NCBI GenBank assembly: GCA_012719015.1
Contig: JAAYBE010000159.1
Span: 1 to 6,473 of the forward strand
Reading direction: 5' to 3'
DNA: 6,473 nt
From: Actinomycetota bacterium
GTDB lineage: Bacteria; Actinomycetota; Thermoleophilia; UBA2241
Shown: positions 1 through 5,497 of the stretch, in pieces
How positions within the stretch are numbered: position 1 is the first letter of the stretch
Layout: every line of letters begins with the position of its first letter
The notes under the pieces: generated by a model
The model's input: only the letters and a program-made list of their open reading frames with translations
Database searches by the model: none
Told to the model about the DNA's origin: nothing
Position numbers and translations under genes: made by a program

Positions 1-2
1 CC

Positions 3-1346
3 GGGGCCGATGGAGCGGCGGCGCGCGAGGAGTGCTTCTGGGCCACGCTCGAGGCGGTGCGCGCCCAGGTCCGGGCGCTGCCGGAGATGACGGCCGCGCT
101 GGCGCAGCGGCTCGCGGCCGCCCGCGACCGCCTCGACGGCCGCCGGCGCAGTCCGCGGCCCGATGCGCCGCGCGTCGACGACGTCTACCGGGTGGCCGCA
201 GCCGCGGCGCGGCTCGCCCCCGCTCCGGAGGCCACGCCGCCCGAGCTCCGCCTGGAGCCCGGGTCGTCCACGACCCTGCGCGGCGAGTTCGGCCGTGCCC
301 TCCACTACCTGCAGACGGCGAGCGGCGGCGCCCTCCTCGTGGCCGCCGCCGACCTGATGGGCTCCACCAGCGTGAACACCGCCGGCGAAGGCTTCGCCGG
401 CGGCTTCTGGAACGCATCGGGCAACCCGCAGGCGCGGCTCCTCTCCATCGGGGGGATCTGCGAAGACGGCATCGTCGGCGTGCTCAGCGGCGTGAGCGCC
501 TACGGCCACGGGATCGGCGTGGCCTCGTCCTACGGGGCCTTCCTGGCGCCGCTCGGCCACATCGCCGCCCGTCTCCACGCCATCGGCGCCCAGGCCCACA
601 CGACCGCCACCGGCGAGCCGTACAGGCCGCTGATCCTGACGTGCGCCCACACCGGGCTGAAGACCGGCGAGGACGGCCCGACGCACGCCGACCCGCAGCC
701 GCTGCAGATACTGCAGGAGGGCTTCCCCAGAGGCACGGCCGTCACTCTGACGCCCTGGGAGCCGCAGGAGATCTGGACCCTCACGGCTGCGGCGCTGGCG
801 CACCGGCCCGCGATCGTGGCGATGTTCGTCACGCGACCGACGGAGCCGGTGCTCGACCGCGCTGCTCTCGGCCTGGCGCCGGCGGAGGCCGCGGCCTCGG
901 GCGTCTACGTCCTCCGCGCCACGGACTCGCCGGACGTGACGTTGGTGCTGCAGGAGAGCGCGGTCACCTACGCCTTCGTCCGCGAGGCGCTGCCGCTCCT
1001 CCTGGAGAAGGGCGTGGACCCGCTGGTCTACTACGTCGCCAGCGCCGAGCTCTTCGACCTCTTGCCCGACACCGACAGGCGCGCGCTCTTCCCCGAGGCG
1101 CGCGCCGCGGAGGCGATCGGCATCACCGGCTTCACCCTGCCCACGCTCTATCGTTGGGTCACGAGCGCGGCGGGCCGCTCCGCGAGCCTGTATCCCTACA
1201 TGCGCGGCCACTACCTGGGCAGCGGCCCGGGTGAGATGGTGCTGACCGAGGCCGGGCTCGACGGCGAGAGTCAGGCCGCCGCGATCCTCTCCCACCTCGA
1301 CGCCCACGCAGGCATCAGCCGCCCCCGCACCAAGGAGGAGTCATGA
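3..1346 (+). CDS. Transketolase, C-terminal part (5'-truncated by window edge)
   Basis: Thiamine-diphosphate enzyme that moves two-carbon ketol units between sugar phosphates in the cytoplasm (pentose phosphate pathway). The frame is open from the first full codon at base 3, so the N-terminal ThDP-binding domain lies outside the window; the GTG at 57 is internal. Visible parts are an Ala/Arg-rich linker, then the pyrimidine-binding domain beginning near LLVAAADLMGS. The Glu of GGICEDGIVG (codon 462-464) matches in position the Glu that activates the ThDP aminopyrimidine. GEDGPTHADP follows, with its His at 684-686, a hallmark of transketolases as opposed to AceE or DXS. FVTRP matches the phosphate-binding Arg region (TktA SRQNL). 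A C-terminal domain completes it. The first-half linker and the C-terminal third are divergent from TktA as I recall it, so substrate preference is uncertain. The stop overlaps the next start by 4 bp (ATGA), implying translational coupling. Confidence 0.88.
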   Translation, partial: GADGAAAREECFWATLEAVRAQVRALPEMTAALAQRLAAARDRLDGRRRSPRPDAPRVDDVYRVAAAAARLAPAPEATPPELRLEPGSSTTLRGEFGRALHYLQTASGGALLVAAADLMGSTSVNTAGEGFAGGFWNASGNPQARLLSIGGICEDGIVGVLSGVSAYGHGIGVASSYGAFLAPLGHIAARLHAIGAQAHTTATGEPYRPLILTCAHTGLKTGEDGPTHADPQPLQILQEGFPRGTAVTLTPWEPQEIWTLTAAALAHRPAIVAMFVTRPTEPVLDRAALGLAPAEAAASGVYVLRATDSPDVTLVLQESAVTYAFVREALPLLLEKGVDPLVYYVASAELFDLLPDTDRRALFPEARAAEAIGITGFTLPTLYRWVTSAAGRSASLYPYMRGHYLGSGPGEMVLTEAGLDGESQAAAILSHLDAHAGISRPRTKEES

Positions 1347-1960
1347 CCGAACCGCGGGAGATCGCCCCGCACGCCGCTGAGGTCGTACCGGGCCTCTGGA
1401 CGTGGAGCATCAGCAACAGCCACATCGGGGGACATACGTCGACCTCGCACGCGCTGCTCACGCGGGAGGGCTGCGTGCTGATCGATCCGGTACGACTCGA
1501 CGAGGCGGCCATGGCCGCGCTGCCACGCCCGACGGCGATCCTGCTCACGGCCCGTTGCCACCAGCGTGCGGCCTGGCGCTACCGGCGTCAGTTCAGGGCG
1601 GAGGTCTGGCTGCCTGAGGACGCGACCGGCGCCGACGAAGCGCCCGACCATACCTACGCGGACGGACAGACGCTGCCGGGCGGCCTGAGGGCCTTCCGCA
1701 CGCCCGGTCCCGAATGGCCGCACTACTCCTTCCTGTACGAGACCGACCCCGGGGTGGTGTTCTGCTCCGACCTGGTCAGCAGCGACGCGGACGGCCTGCA
1801 CCTCATCGACCCCGCCCTGCACGAGGATCCGACGACCACGCGCGCCAGTCTCGAGAGCCTCCTCGACCTGCGGTTCGGCGTCCTCTGCCTCGCCCACGGC
1901 GCCCCGGTCACCGACGATCCGGCGCGCGCGCTGAGGGACCTGCTGGCGCGGGAAGGCTGA
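1343..1960 (+). CDS. Metallo-beta-lactamase-fold protein lacking the canonical zinc motif
   Basis: A 205-residue protein with the layout of an MBL-fold hydrolase: an N-terminal beta region (VVPGLWTWSI, then ALLTREGCVLIDPV), a central strand AILLT, a C-terminal FCSDLV resembling the ligand-bearing GDxL motif (Asp143), and LAHGAPV resembling the terminal GHGxP motif (His185). The expected T-H-x-H-x-D-H signature reads T-A-R-C-H-Q-R (69-75), so its usual ligands are replaced. The middle GH motif is replaced by PGPEWPH (121-127). It is therefore probably not a normal dinuclear zinc hydrolase; it could be a pseudoenzyme, a mono-metal protein or a binding protein. The start is supported by AAGGAGGAG at 1332-1340 just upstream. 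The ATG overlaps the transketolase stop, so both are made from one mRNA. I cannot name a substrate. Confidence 0.8.
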   Translation: MTEPREIAPHAAEVVPGLWTWSISNSHIGGHTSTSHALLTREGCVLIDPVRLDEAAMAALPRPTAILLTARCHQRAAWRYRRQFRAEVWLPEDATGADEAPDHTYADGQTLPGGLRAFRTPGPEWPHYSFLYETDPGVVFCSDLVSSDADGLHLIDPALHEDPTTTRASLESLLDLRFGVLCLAHGAPVTDDPARALRDLLAREG

Positions 1961-1984
1961 CCCGGCGCCCGACAGGGCGCCGGG
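1961..1984 (+). terminator. GC hairpin terminator after the transketolase/MBL operon
   Basis: A perfect 10-bp inverted repeat (arms 1961-1970 and 1975-1984, cccggcgccc / gggcgccggg) with loop GACA begins immediately after the TGA at 1958-1960. No T-tract follows, which is common for intrinsic terminators in high-GC actinobacteria. It marks the likely end of the two-gene operon. Confidence 0.65.
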
Positions 1985-2071
1985 CGCCCCGCTCCGTCGC
2001 CGCCGTACCTTCAACGACCGCCCTGCCGGCGACCCGGGTTGCACGACGGGCCGTCTTCCGCTTGACTGTGC

Positions 2072-2120
2072 GACGAATCTCCATACCAGGCGCCCTTGCG
2101 CCCGCCCCTGCAGATTCGTC
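2072..2120. repeat. 9-bp inverted repeat with nested 5-bp hairpin
   Basis: The arms gacgaatct (2072-2080) and agattcgtc (2112-2120) are exact reverse complements 31 bases apart and are less GC-rich than their surroundings. Nested inside is ggcgc (2089-2093) / gcgcc (2098-2102). The left arm lies between the candidate -35 (2062) and -10 (2084) boxes. It could be an operator for a dimeric repressor or the base stem of a leader RNA. Confidence 0.5.
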
Positions 2121-2147
2121 TCCTCTTCCCCCGCCTTGTTGACGGTC

Positions 2148-2217
2148 CTGCCGTGCGGCGTGCTGTGCTCGGGCGCGGACAGCCCGCCCGGCACAGGCGA
2201 CCGTCGCTGCCGTGCGG
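2148..2217 (+). repeat. 11-bp direct repeat flanking a bulged hairpin in the leader
   Basis: CTGCCGTGCGG occurs at 2148-2158 and again at 2207-2217 (59-bp period), and both copies are preceded by GAC(C/G)GTC-like bases. Between them lies a hairpin: ctgtgc (2163-2168) pairs with gcacag (2191-2196), then a bulged T at 2169, then cgggcg (2170-2175) pairs with cgcccg (2185-2190), with a 9-base loop. I do not recognise a known riboswitch class. Confidence 0.4.
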
Positions 2218-2228
2218 GACACCACGTC

Positions 2229-2242
2229 GAAAGGACGTCGTG
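2229..2242 (+). promoter_or_regulatory. Ribosome binding site setting the GTG start at 2240
   Basis: GAAAGGA (2229-2235) is 4 bases from GTG (2240-2242), a slightly short spacing. ACGTC (2224-2228) can pair with GACGT (2234-2238) around a GAAAG loop, so the site may sit in a small 5-bp hairpin. It supports the GTG start over the longer frame from 2096 and over ATG 2258, which is 22 bases away. Confidence 0.55.
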
Positions 2243-2974
2243 CGGTTCAGGACCCTGATGATCCTCACAACCCTCACTCTGGCGGTGGCGCTGGGAGCTC
2301 TCTCCGCCGGCCCGGCCACTGCCGGCTGCCCGTCCCTGAAGCAGCTCCGGAAGGAGCTCCGTCGCGCCGTGCGGCTTCGCGACCGGGCCCACGAGCGTGC
2401 CCGCAGCGCCGCCGCCGACCTCGCCGTGGCCCGCGAGCTCCTCGCCGCGACGGCGGTCGTCGGCGAGGCCGGCGCCCCGGACGGCGACGCCGCCCAGTCC
2501 GTCCTGCCGTCCACTGGCCGGGACCTCGTCGCCGAGCTCCTGGCCGACGGCATCGTCACGACGGACGAGGTCGCCGCCCTGAAGGCGCGGAGCACCGCTG
2601 CAGCCAGACTCGCGCGACGTGCGGCCGCCAAGGTCACGAGCCTGCGGCGCCGGATCGCACGCCGGCAGCGGATCGCAGAATGGAACCGGCGCGGCAGATG
2701 GCGGCCGCTCATCGCCATCGCCGCGGCGAAGTACGGCGTGAGCGCGCGCGGCCTGCACCGCATGATGATGCTGGAGTCGGGCGGGCGCAGGACCGCCGGC
2801 ACGCTTTACAAAGGCCTCTTCCAGTACCATCCGTCCACCTGGAGAGCCTCCTGGAACCCCTGGCGTCGGCAGAGCATCTTCGACGGCTGGGCGCAGATCC
2901 GCGCCACGGCATACGCCATCAGACGGGGGATGGGGCCGAGCCAGTGGCCCAACACCTACCGGATGGCGTTCTGA
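2240..2974 (+). CDS. Secreted lysozyme-like / SLT-type transglycosylase protein
   Basis: A 244-residue exported protein likely to act on peptidoglycan. Residues 1-29 form a Sec signal peptide (MRFR, then a Leu/Ala/Thr-rich core), probably cut after PATA; Cys30 follows TAG, a poor lipobox. Residues 34-145 are Arg/Ala/Leu-rich helical segments likely to form a coiled coil (LKQLRKELRRAVRLRDRAHE and KVTSLRRRIARRQ), interrupted by a polar Gly/Asp/Pro linker around 75-95. Residues 150-244 are the lysozyme-like domain: AAAKYGV, MMMLESGG with presumed catalytic Glu179, GLFQYHPSTW at 192-201 matching the SLT GLxQ motif, AQIRATAYAI, and GPSQWPNTY. The start is GTG 2240 because of the nearby GAAAGGA site and because the signal peptide then begins at residue 1. 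It stands alone between a structured leader and a strong terminator. Resuscitation-factor-like or lytic transglycosylase roles are possible; activity is inferred from motifs only. Confidence 0.85.
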   Translation: MRFRTLMILTTLTLAVALGALSAGPATAGCPSLKQLRKELRRAVRLRDRAHERARSAAADLAVARELLAATAVVGEAGAPDGDAAQSVLPSTGRDLVAELLADGIVTTDEVAALKARSTAAARLARRAAAKVTSLRRRIARRQRIAEWNRRGRWRPLIAIAAAKYGVSARGLHRMMMLESGGRRTAGTLYKGLFQYHPSTWRASWNPWRRQSIFDGWAQIRATAYAIRRGMGPSQWPNTYRMAF

Positions 2975-3026
2975 CGCAGACACCCGGCGGCCACGACGGT
3001 CCATCGCTGTGGCCCGCCTCTCTCTC

Positions 3027-3070
3027 GCACGCCGGCGGCCTCCCCCTGCGGAGGGAGGCCGCCGGCGTGC
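3027..3070 (+). terminator. Very strong 18-bp perfect hairpin terminator
   Basis: The arms gcacgccggcggcctccc (3027-3044) and gggaggccgccggcgtgc (3053-3070) pair without mismatch around an 8-base loop, about 50 bases after the lysozyme-like gene's stop. Only a short mixed stretch (aggttcctcctc) follows, with no real T-tract. It should insulate the next gene from read-through. Confidence 0.75.
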
Positions 3071-3135
3071 AGGTTCCTCCTCGAGTTGACCTTGGGTTCC
3101 GTCCCTCGGGAGACGACGGCGACCGTCCACGGCCA

Positions 3136-3174
3136 TAGGCTTTCCCCAGGTCAACGTCAGCCACCACGAAAGGA
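3136..3174 (+). promoter_or_regulatory. Weak -10-like box and ribosome binding site of the membrane protein gene
   Basis: TAGGCT (3136-3141) fits the TANNNT -10 pattern, but no good -35 sits 16-18 bases upstream; TTGACC at 3086-3091 is too far away. GAAAGGA (3168-3174) is a clear Shine-Dalgarno site 7 bases before ATG 3182. The ribosome binding site is secure; the promoter box is tentative. Confidence 0.35.
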
Positions 3175-3181
3175 ACCCGTC

Positions 3182-3817
3182 ATGACCGTCGACGCCACCA
3201 CACCGGCGCTCGCGAGACCCCGCCTGGACGTCGGGCTCGCGTTCAAGGGCGGCTGGAACGCCTTCACCGCCGACATCGTCCCCCTCCTGCTCGGTACTCT
3301 CATCGCGGGCGTCCTCTCGATCGTGACCCTCGGGATCCTCGCGGGGCCCCTGTTCGCCGGTCTCTACAACATGGTCGTCCTGCGGATCCGGGAGGACCGT
3401 CACGCCCGGGTCGAAGACGTGTTCTCCTGCCTCGACCGGTTCTGGAGCTTCCTGGGCGCCGCGATCGTGCTGGTCACACTGATCGGCCTCGCCTCGCTGA
3501 CCATCGTCGGCGGCGTGCTGCTGGCGACGATCTGGATGTACACGGTCCCGCTCATGGTCGACCGCGGGCTGGGCGTGTTCGACGCCATGGGCGCCAGCTA
3601 TCACAAGGTGGTGGACGGCGGCTTCTGGGAGCACCTCGCCCTCGCCGTGCTGTTCGTCGTCCTCAACGCCGTCGCCGACGGTCCGCTCGCGATCGTCGCC
3701 GTGCCCTTCACGATCGCCGTCGTCGGCGCCGCGTACTTCGTGACCGACGGCCGCGGGGGCCTGGTCGAGCGCCCGCCGGCCGCGCCGCCGGCCGCGCCGC
3801 CGCTCCCCCAGACGTGA
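3182..3817 (+). CDS. Polytopic membrane protein of unknown function with Pro/Ala tail
   Basis: A 211-residue integral membrane protein. A short N-terminus leads into an amphipathic FKGGWNAFTADI segment, followed by hydrophobic stretches near 32-50, 52-67, 90-125, 151-165 and 168-187, so about five to six membrane spans. The pattern GWNAF....PLLLGTL, GPLFAGLYNMVV, ARVEDVF and VPLMVDRGLGVFDAMGASY resembles the DUF975 / YciC-like group of bacterial membrane proteins, in which a conserved D-R-G-L-G turn lies between spans; this is family resemblance, not proof. The last 20 residues are a low-complexity PPAAPPAAPP tail encoded by a 12-bp tandem repeat. ATG 3182 is chosen because GAAAGGA lies 7 bases upstream, whereas the longer frame from TTG 3086 has no signal. 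It is a single gene between terminators. No transport substrate or enzymatic role can be given. Confidence 0.8.
   Translation: MTVDATTPALARPRLDVGLAFKGGWNAFTADIVPLLLGTLIAGVLSIVTLGILAGPLFAGLYNMVVLRIREDRHARVEDVFSCLDRFWSFLGAAIVLVTLIGLASLTIVGGVLLATIWMYTVPLMVDRGLGVFDAMGASYHKVVDGGFWEHLALAVLFVVLNAVADGPLAIVAVPFTIAVVGAAYFVTDGRGGLVERPPAAPPAAPPLPQT
3775..3798 (+). repeat. 12-bp tandem repeat coding for the Pro/Ala tail
   Basis: gccggccgcgcc is present twice exactly in tandem (3775-3786, 3787-3798), with a partial third copy. In frame it encodes alternating Pro-Pro-Ala-Ala. Such units expand and contract by slippage, so the tail length may vary between strains. Confidence 0.7.
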
Positions 3818-3822
3818 CGGCC

Positions 3823-3875
3823 CGCGACACCGGGCCCGGCGGAGGGTCCGCTCCTCCGCCGGGCCCGGCGTCGCG
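3823..3875. terminator. Bipartite hairpin, bidirectional terminator between convergent genes
   Basis: The inner stem has 16 perfect pairs (3830-3845 with 3853-3868, ccgggcccggcggagg and its complement) and a 7-base loop. After a single A/C mismatch the outer stem adds six pairs (3823-3828 cgcgac with 3870-3875 gtcgcg). It begins 5 bases after the plus-strand stop and ends 4 bases before the minus-strand stop, so it is placed to end both transcripts. Confidence 0.75.
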
Positions 3876-3879
3876 CTGC

Positions 3880-5115
3880 TCAGACCGGCGGGTCTGCGCC
3901 CGCGAACGGTTCCCGTTGGGCGAGAGGACGCTGCCGATCGGTGGCCCACCGGCCGACGGCGGCGAGGGAGACCGCCGTCCCGAGCACGCAGGTGCCCGCC
4001 CACCCCCAGCGGCCGTAGGCGGCGGCCAGGGCGGATCCCGCCGCAGCCCCCACGAAGCAGGACGTCATGTAGAACGAGTTGATCCGGTTGCGCGCCTCAG
4101 GACGCAGCCGGTAGATCTCGCTCTGGTTGCTCAGGTGCAGCCCGTTCGAGCCGACGTCCAGGACCAGGACGCCGGCCAGCAGCGGCCAGAGCGATCCGCG
4201 CCCCAGCCAGAGGAGTACGAACCCGGCCGACATCAGCCCGGCCGAGCCGCCCGTGAGCCGGTGGACCCAGCCCCGGTCGGTGTACATGCCGACCACGCTG
4301 GCCGCGACGGCGCCGGCCGCGCCGGCGAGCCCGAACAACCCGATCACGCCGTCACCGTACCCGAACGGCGGGCCGGAGAGCAGGAACGCCAATGTGGTCC
4401 ACAAGACGCTGAACGAGGCGAACGACAGCAGCCCGTACAAGGCGCGCCGGCGCAGTACCGGCTCGTCACGGGCGATGGTGGCCGTGGACGCGAGCAGATT
4501 GTGGTAGGCGAGTCCGGCAGACTGCGCGAACCGCGGCAGCTTGACGTGGAGGACCACCGCCTGGGCGAGCATCAGCAACGCCGCCAGGGCGTAGACGCTG
4601 CGCCAGCCGCCGACCTCGGCGATCAGGCCGGAGAAGGTGCGCGCCAGCAGGATCCCGAGGATCAGGCCGCTCATGACGTTGCCGACGATGCGGCCGCGTT
4701 GCGCCTCCGGCGCCAGAGTGGCGGCGAAGGGAACCAGCAGTTGCGCCGCCACCGACGTCAGGCCGACCAGTCCGACGCAGGCGCCGAAAACGGCGATCCC
4801 GGGCGCCGCAGCGGCCGCCGCCAGGCCCACCGCCGTGATCGACGCGAGGGTCACGATCGTCCGCCGCCGCTCGAGAAGGTCCCCCAGCGGCACCACCACG
4901 AGCAGTCCGGTCGCGTAGCCGATCTGCGAGGCCGTGACCACCAGGCCGGCCACTGCCTCTGAGACGCCGAACACGTCACGGAGGGTCCCCAGCAGCGGCT
5001 GGGCGAGATAGTTGCTGGCTACGGCCTGGCCGGTCGCGAGCGCGAAGACCACCACGAGGCCGCGGCTCACGCCGCGGCCTGCGACGGACGGCGGGGACTG
5101 CCGCGGGCTGCTCAC
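3880..5115 (-). CDS. Major facilitator superfamily transporter
   Basis: A 411-residue secondary transporter of the inner membrane, probably a proton-coupled exporter, substrate unknown. About 12 hydrophobic spans are visible. The first carries LATGQAVASNYLAQPLL, typical of DHA1-like drug/metabolite exporters of the YgaY/NepI type. The loop between spans 2 and 3 has the MFS motif A variant PLGDLLERRR (residues 76-85 from this start). GLILGILLARTFSGLIAEVG fits span 5 with its motif C. HLSNQSEIYRLRPEARNRINSFYM is a conserved region of this subgroup before span 11. The frame is open to TTG 5151, but that TTG is part of a TTGACA -35-like box, so I prefer GTG 5115; GTG 5139 and GTG 5070 are alternatives. 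It is convergent with the membrane protein gene and divergent from the small repeat-protein gene. No regulator lies beside it to suggest a ligand. Confidence 0.88.
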   Translation of the reverse strand: MSSPRQSPPSVAGRGVSRGLVVVFALATGQAVASNYLAQPLLGTLRDVFGVSEAVAGLVVTASQIGYATGLLVVVPLGDLLERRRTIVTLASITAVGLAAAAAAPGIAVFGACVGLVGLTSVAAQLLVPFAATLAPEAQRGRIVGNVMSGLILGILLARTFSGLIAEVGGWRSVYALAALLMLAQAVVLHVKLPRFAQSAGLAYHNLLASTATIARDEPVLRRRALYGLLSFASFSVLWTTLAFLLSGPPFGYGDGVIGLFGLAGAAGAVAASVVGMYTDRGWVHRLTGGSAGLMSAGFVLLWLGRGSLWPLLAGVLVLDVGSNGLHLSNQSEIYRLRPEARNRINSFYMTSCFVGAAAGSALAAAYGRWGWAGTCVLGTAVSLAAVGRWATDRQRPLAQREPFAGADPPV

Positions 5116-5121
5116 CTGCCC

Positions 5122-5151
5122 TGCGTACAGGGCACGCACCCACGCTGTCAA
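5122..5151 (-). promoter_or_regulatory. Candidate promoter of the MFS gene, possibly giving a leaderless mRNA
   Basis: On the minus strand TTGACA (5151-5146) is a perfect -35; 18 bases on is TACGCA (5127-5122), a modest -10. The predicted start of transcription falls at about 5116-5115, on the GTG codon itself, so the mRNA may be leaderless. No well-spaced Shine-Dalgarno precedes that GTG, in keeping with this. Confidence 0.4.
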
Positions 5152-5179
5152 GCCGGCCCCGCCCCCCGGGTCTCCGCCC

Positions 5180-5227
5180 GGTACAGTCCGGGTACACTGG
5201 CGGCAGCGACGGCCACCGGGAGGAGGG
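5180..5227 (+). promoter_or_regulatory. -10 box, GGTACA direct repeat and strong RBS of the small repeat-protein gene
   Basis: TACACT (5193-5198) is a good -10 match; the -35 position (about 5170-5175, gtctcc) is poor. GGTACA occurs at 5180-5185 and 5191-5196, an 11-bp period or about one helical turn, so an activator or repressor could bind one face. GGGAGGAGGG (5218-5227) is a very strong Shine-Dalgarno 4 bases before ATG 5232. Confidence 0.5.
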
Positions 5228-5231
5228 CATC

Positions 5232-5495
5232 ATGTTCTGTGAGATCGCACGCAAAGTCGACGACGACGACCTGGACCGGATCCGATCGCTCGAGGACGAC
5301 CTCGGCCTGATGCTGGTGGCGTTCTCGTGCCGCTCGCTTGACCCGGCACGGGAAGAGCGGCTGCGGAAGGCCATGGAGGAGTTGGGCCCGCAGTTGCAGG
5401 CGCCCCCGGCCGAGCCGGACGACGCACAGTTGGCACGCATCCGCCGGCTGGAAGACGACCTCGGCCTCAGCCTGATCGCCGTCCGGGCATCGTGA
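5232..5495 (+). CDS. Small acidic protein with a duplicated RIRxLEDDLGLxLxA motif
   Basis: An 87-residue soluble protein that I cannot assign to a named family. The same motif appears twice: DLDRIRSLEDDLGLMLVAF (13-31) and QLARIRRLEDDLGLSLIAV (66-84), exactly 53 residues apart. A charged helix (DPAREERLRKAMEELG) and a Pro/Ala-rich linker (QAPPAEPDDA) lie between them. Each unit looks like a short amphipathic helix followed by a strand, which would suit a symmetric fold or a dimer interface. The DNA shares a 14-bp identity at 5295-5308 and 5454-5467. There are two Cys (3, 33) and no signal peptide or membrane span. The start is certain from the GGGAGGAGGG site. It has its own promoter-like box and a terminator just after the stop, so it is a monocistronic, probably well translated gene. 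Confidence 0.75.
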   Translation: MFCEIARKVDDDDLDRIRSLEDDLGLMLVAFSCRSLDPAREERLRKAMEELGPQLQAPPAEPDDAQLARIRRLEDDLGLSLIAVRAS

Positions 5496-5497
5496 AC

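Larger units (their letters stand above)
1985..2239. other. Gene-free structured region upstream of the secreted lysozyme-like gene
   Basis: The overlapping reading frames here have no recognisable product and lack ribosome binding sites. The frame of the downstream gene stays open back to 2096, but that extension is Arg/Pro-rich and would bury the signal peptide. The stretch holds a possible -35 box TTGACT at 2062-2067 with a weak -10 (TACCAG, 2084-2089, 16-bp spacer), a second TTGACG at 2139-2144 without a good -10, an inverted repeat, a direct repeat and a hairpin, each listed separately. It most likely contains the promoter and a long 5' untranslated leader. Confidence 0.45.

Noticed and set aside
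32..1234. 400-residue plus-strand frame overlapping transketolase
   Set aside because: Arg-rich shadow frame; the transketolase motifs are in the other frame.
2096..2239. N-terminal extension of the lysozyme-like protein
   Set aside because: It would place 48 Arg/Pro-rich residues before a good signal peptide and has no ribosome binding site.
1985..2239. c-di-AMP (ydaO) riboswitch upstream of a wall hydrolase
   Set aside because: The genomic context fits, but none of the conserved ydaO core stretches that I know are visible.
3086..3114. Promoter at TTGACC before the membrane protein gene
   Set aside because: The -35 is good, but bases at the correct spacing (ggagac) do not resemble a -10.
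1271..4003. 910-residue open frame on the minus strand
   Set aside because: Its translation is Arg/Gly/Pro-rich with no domain, and it lies antisense to three well-supported genes and two terminators. Long antisense frames are expected at this GC content.
3814..4962. 382-residue plus-strand frame opposite the MFS gene
   Set aside because: Low-complexity Gln/Arg/Gly/Asp composition with no recognisable motif, while the minus strand encodes a clear membrane transporter.
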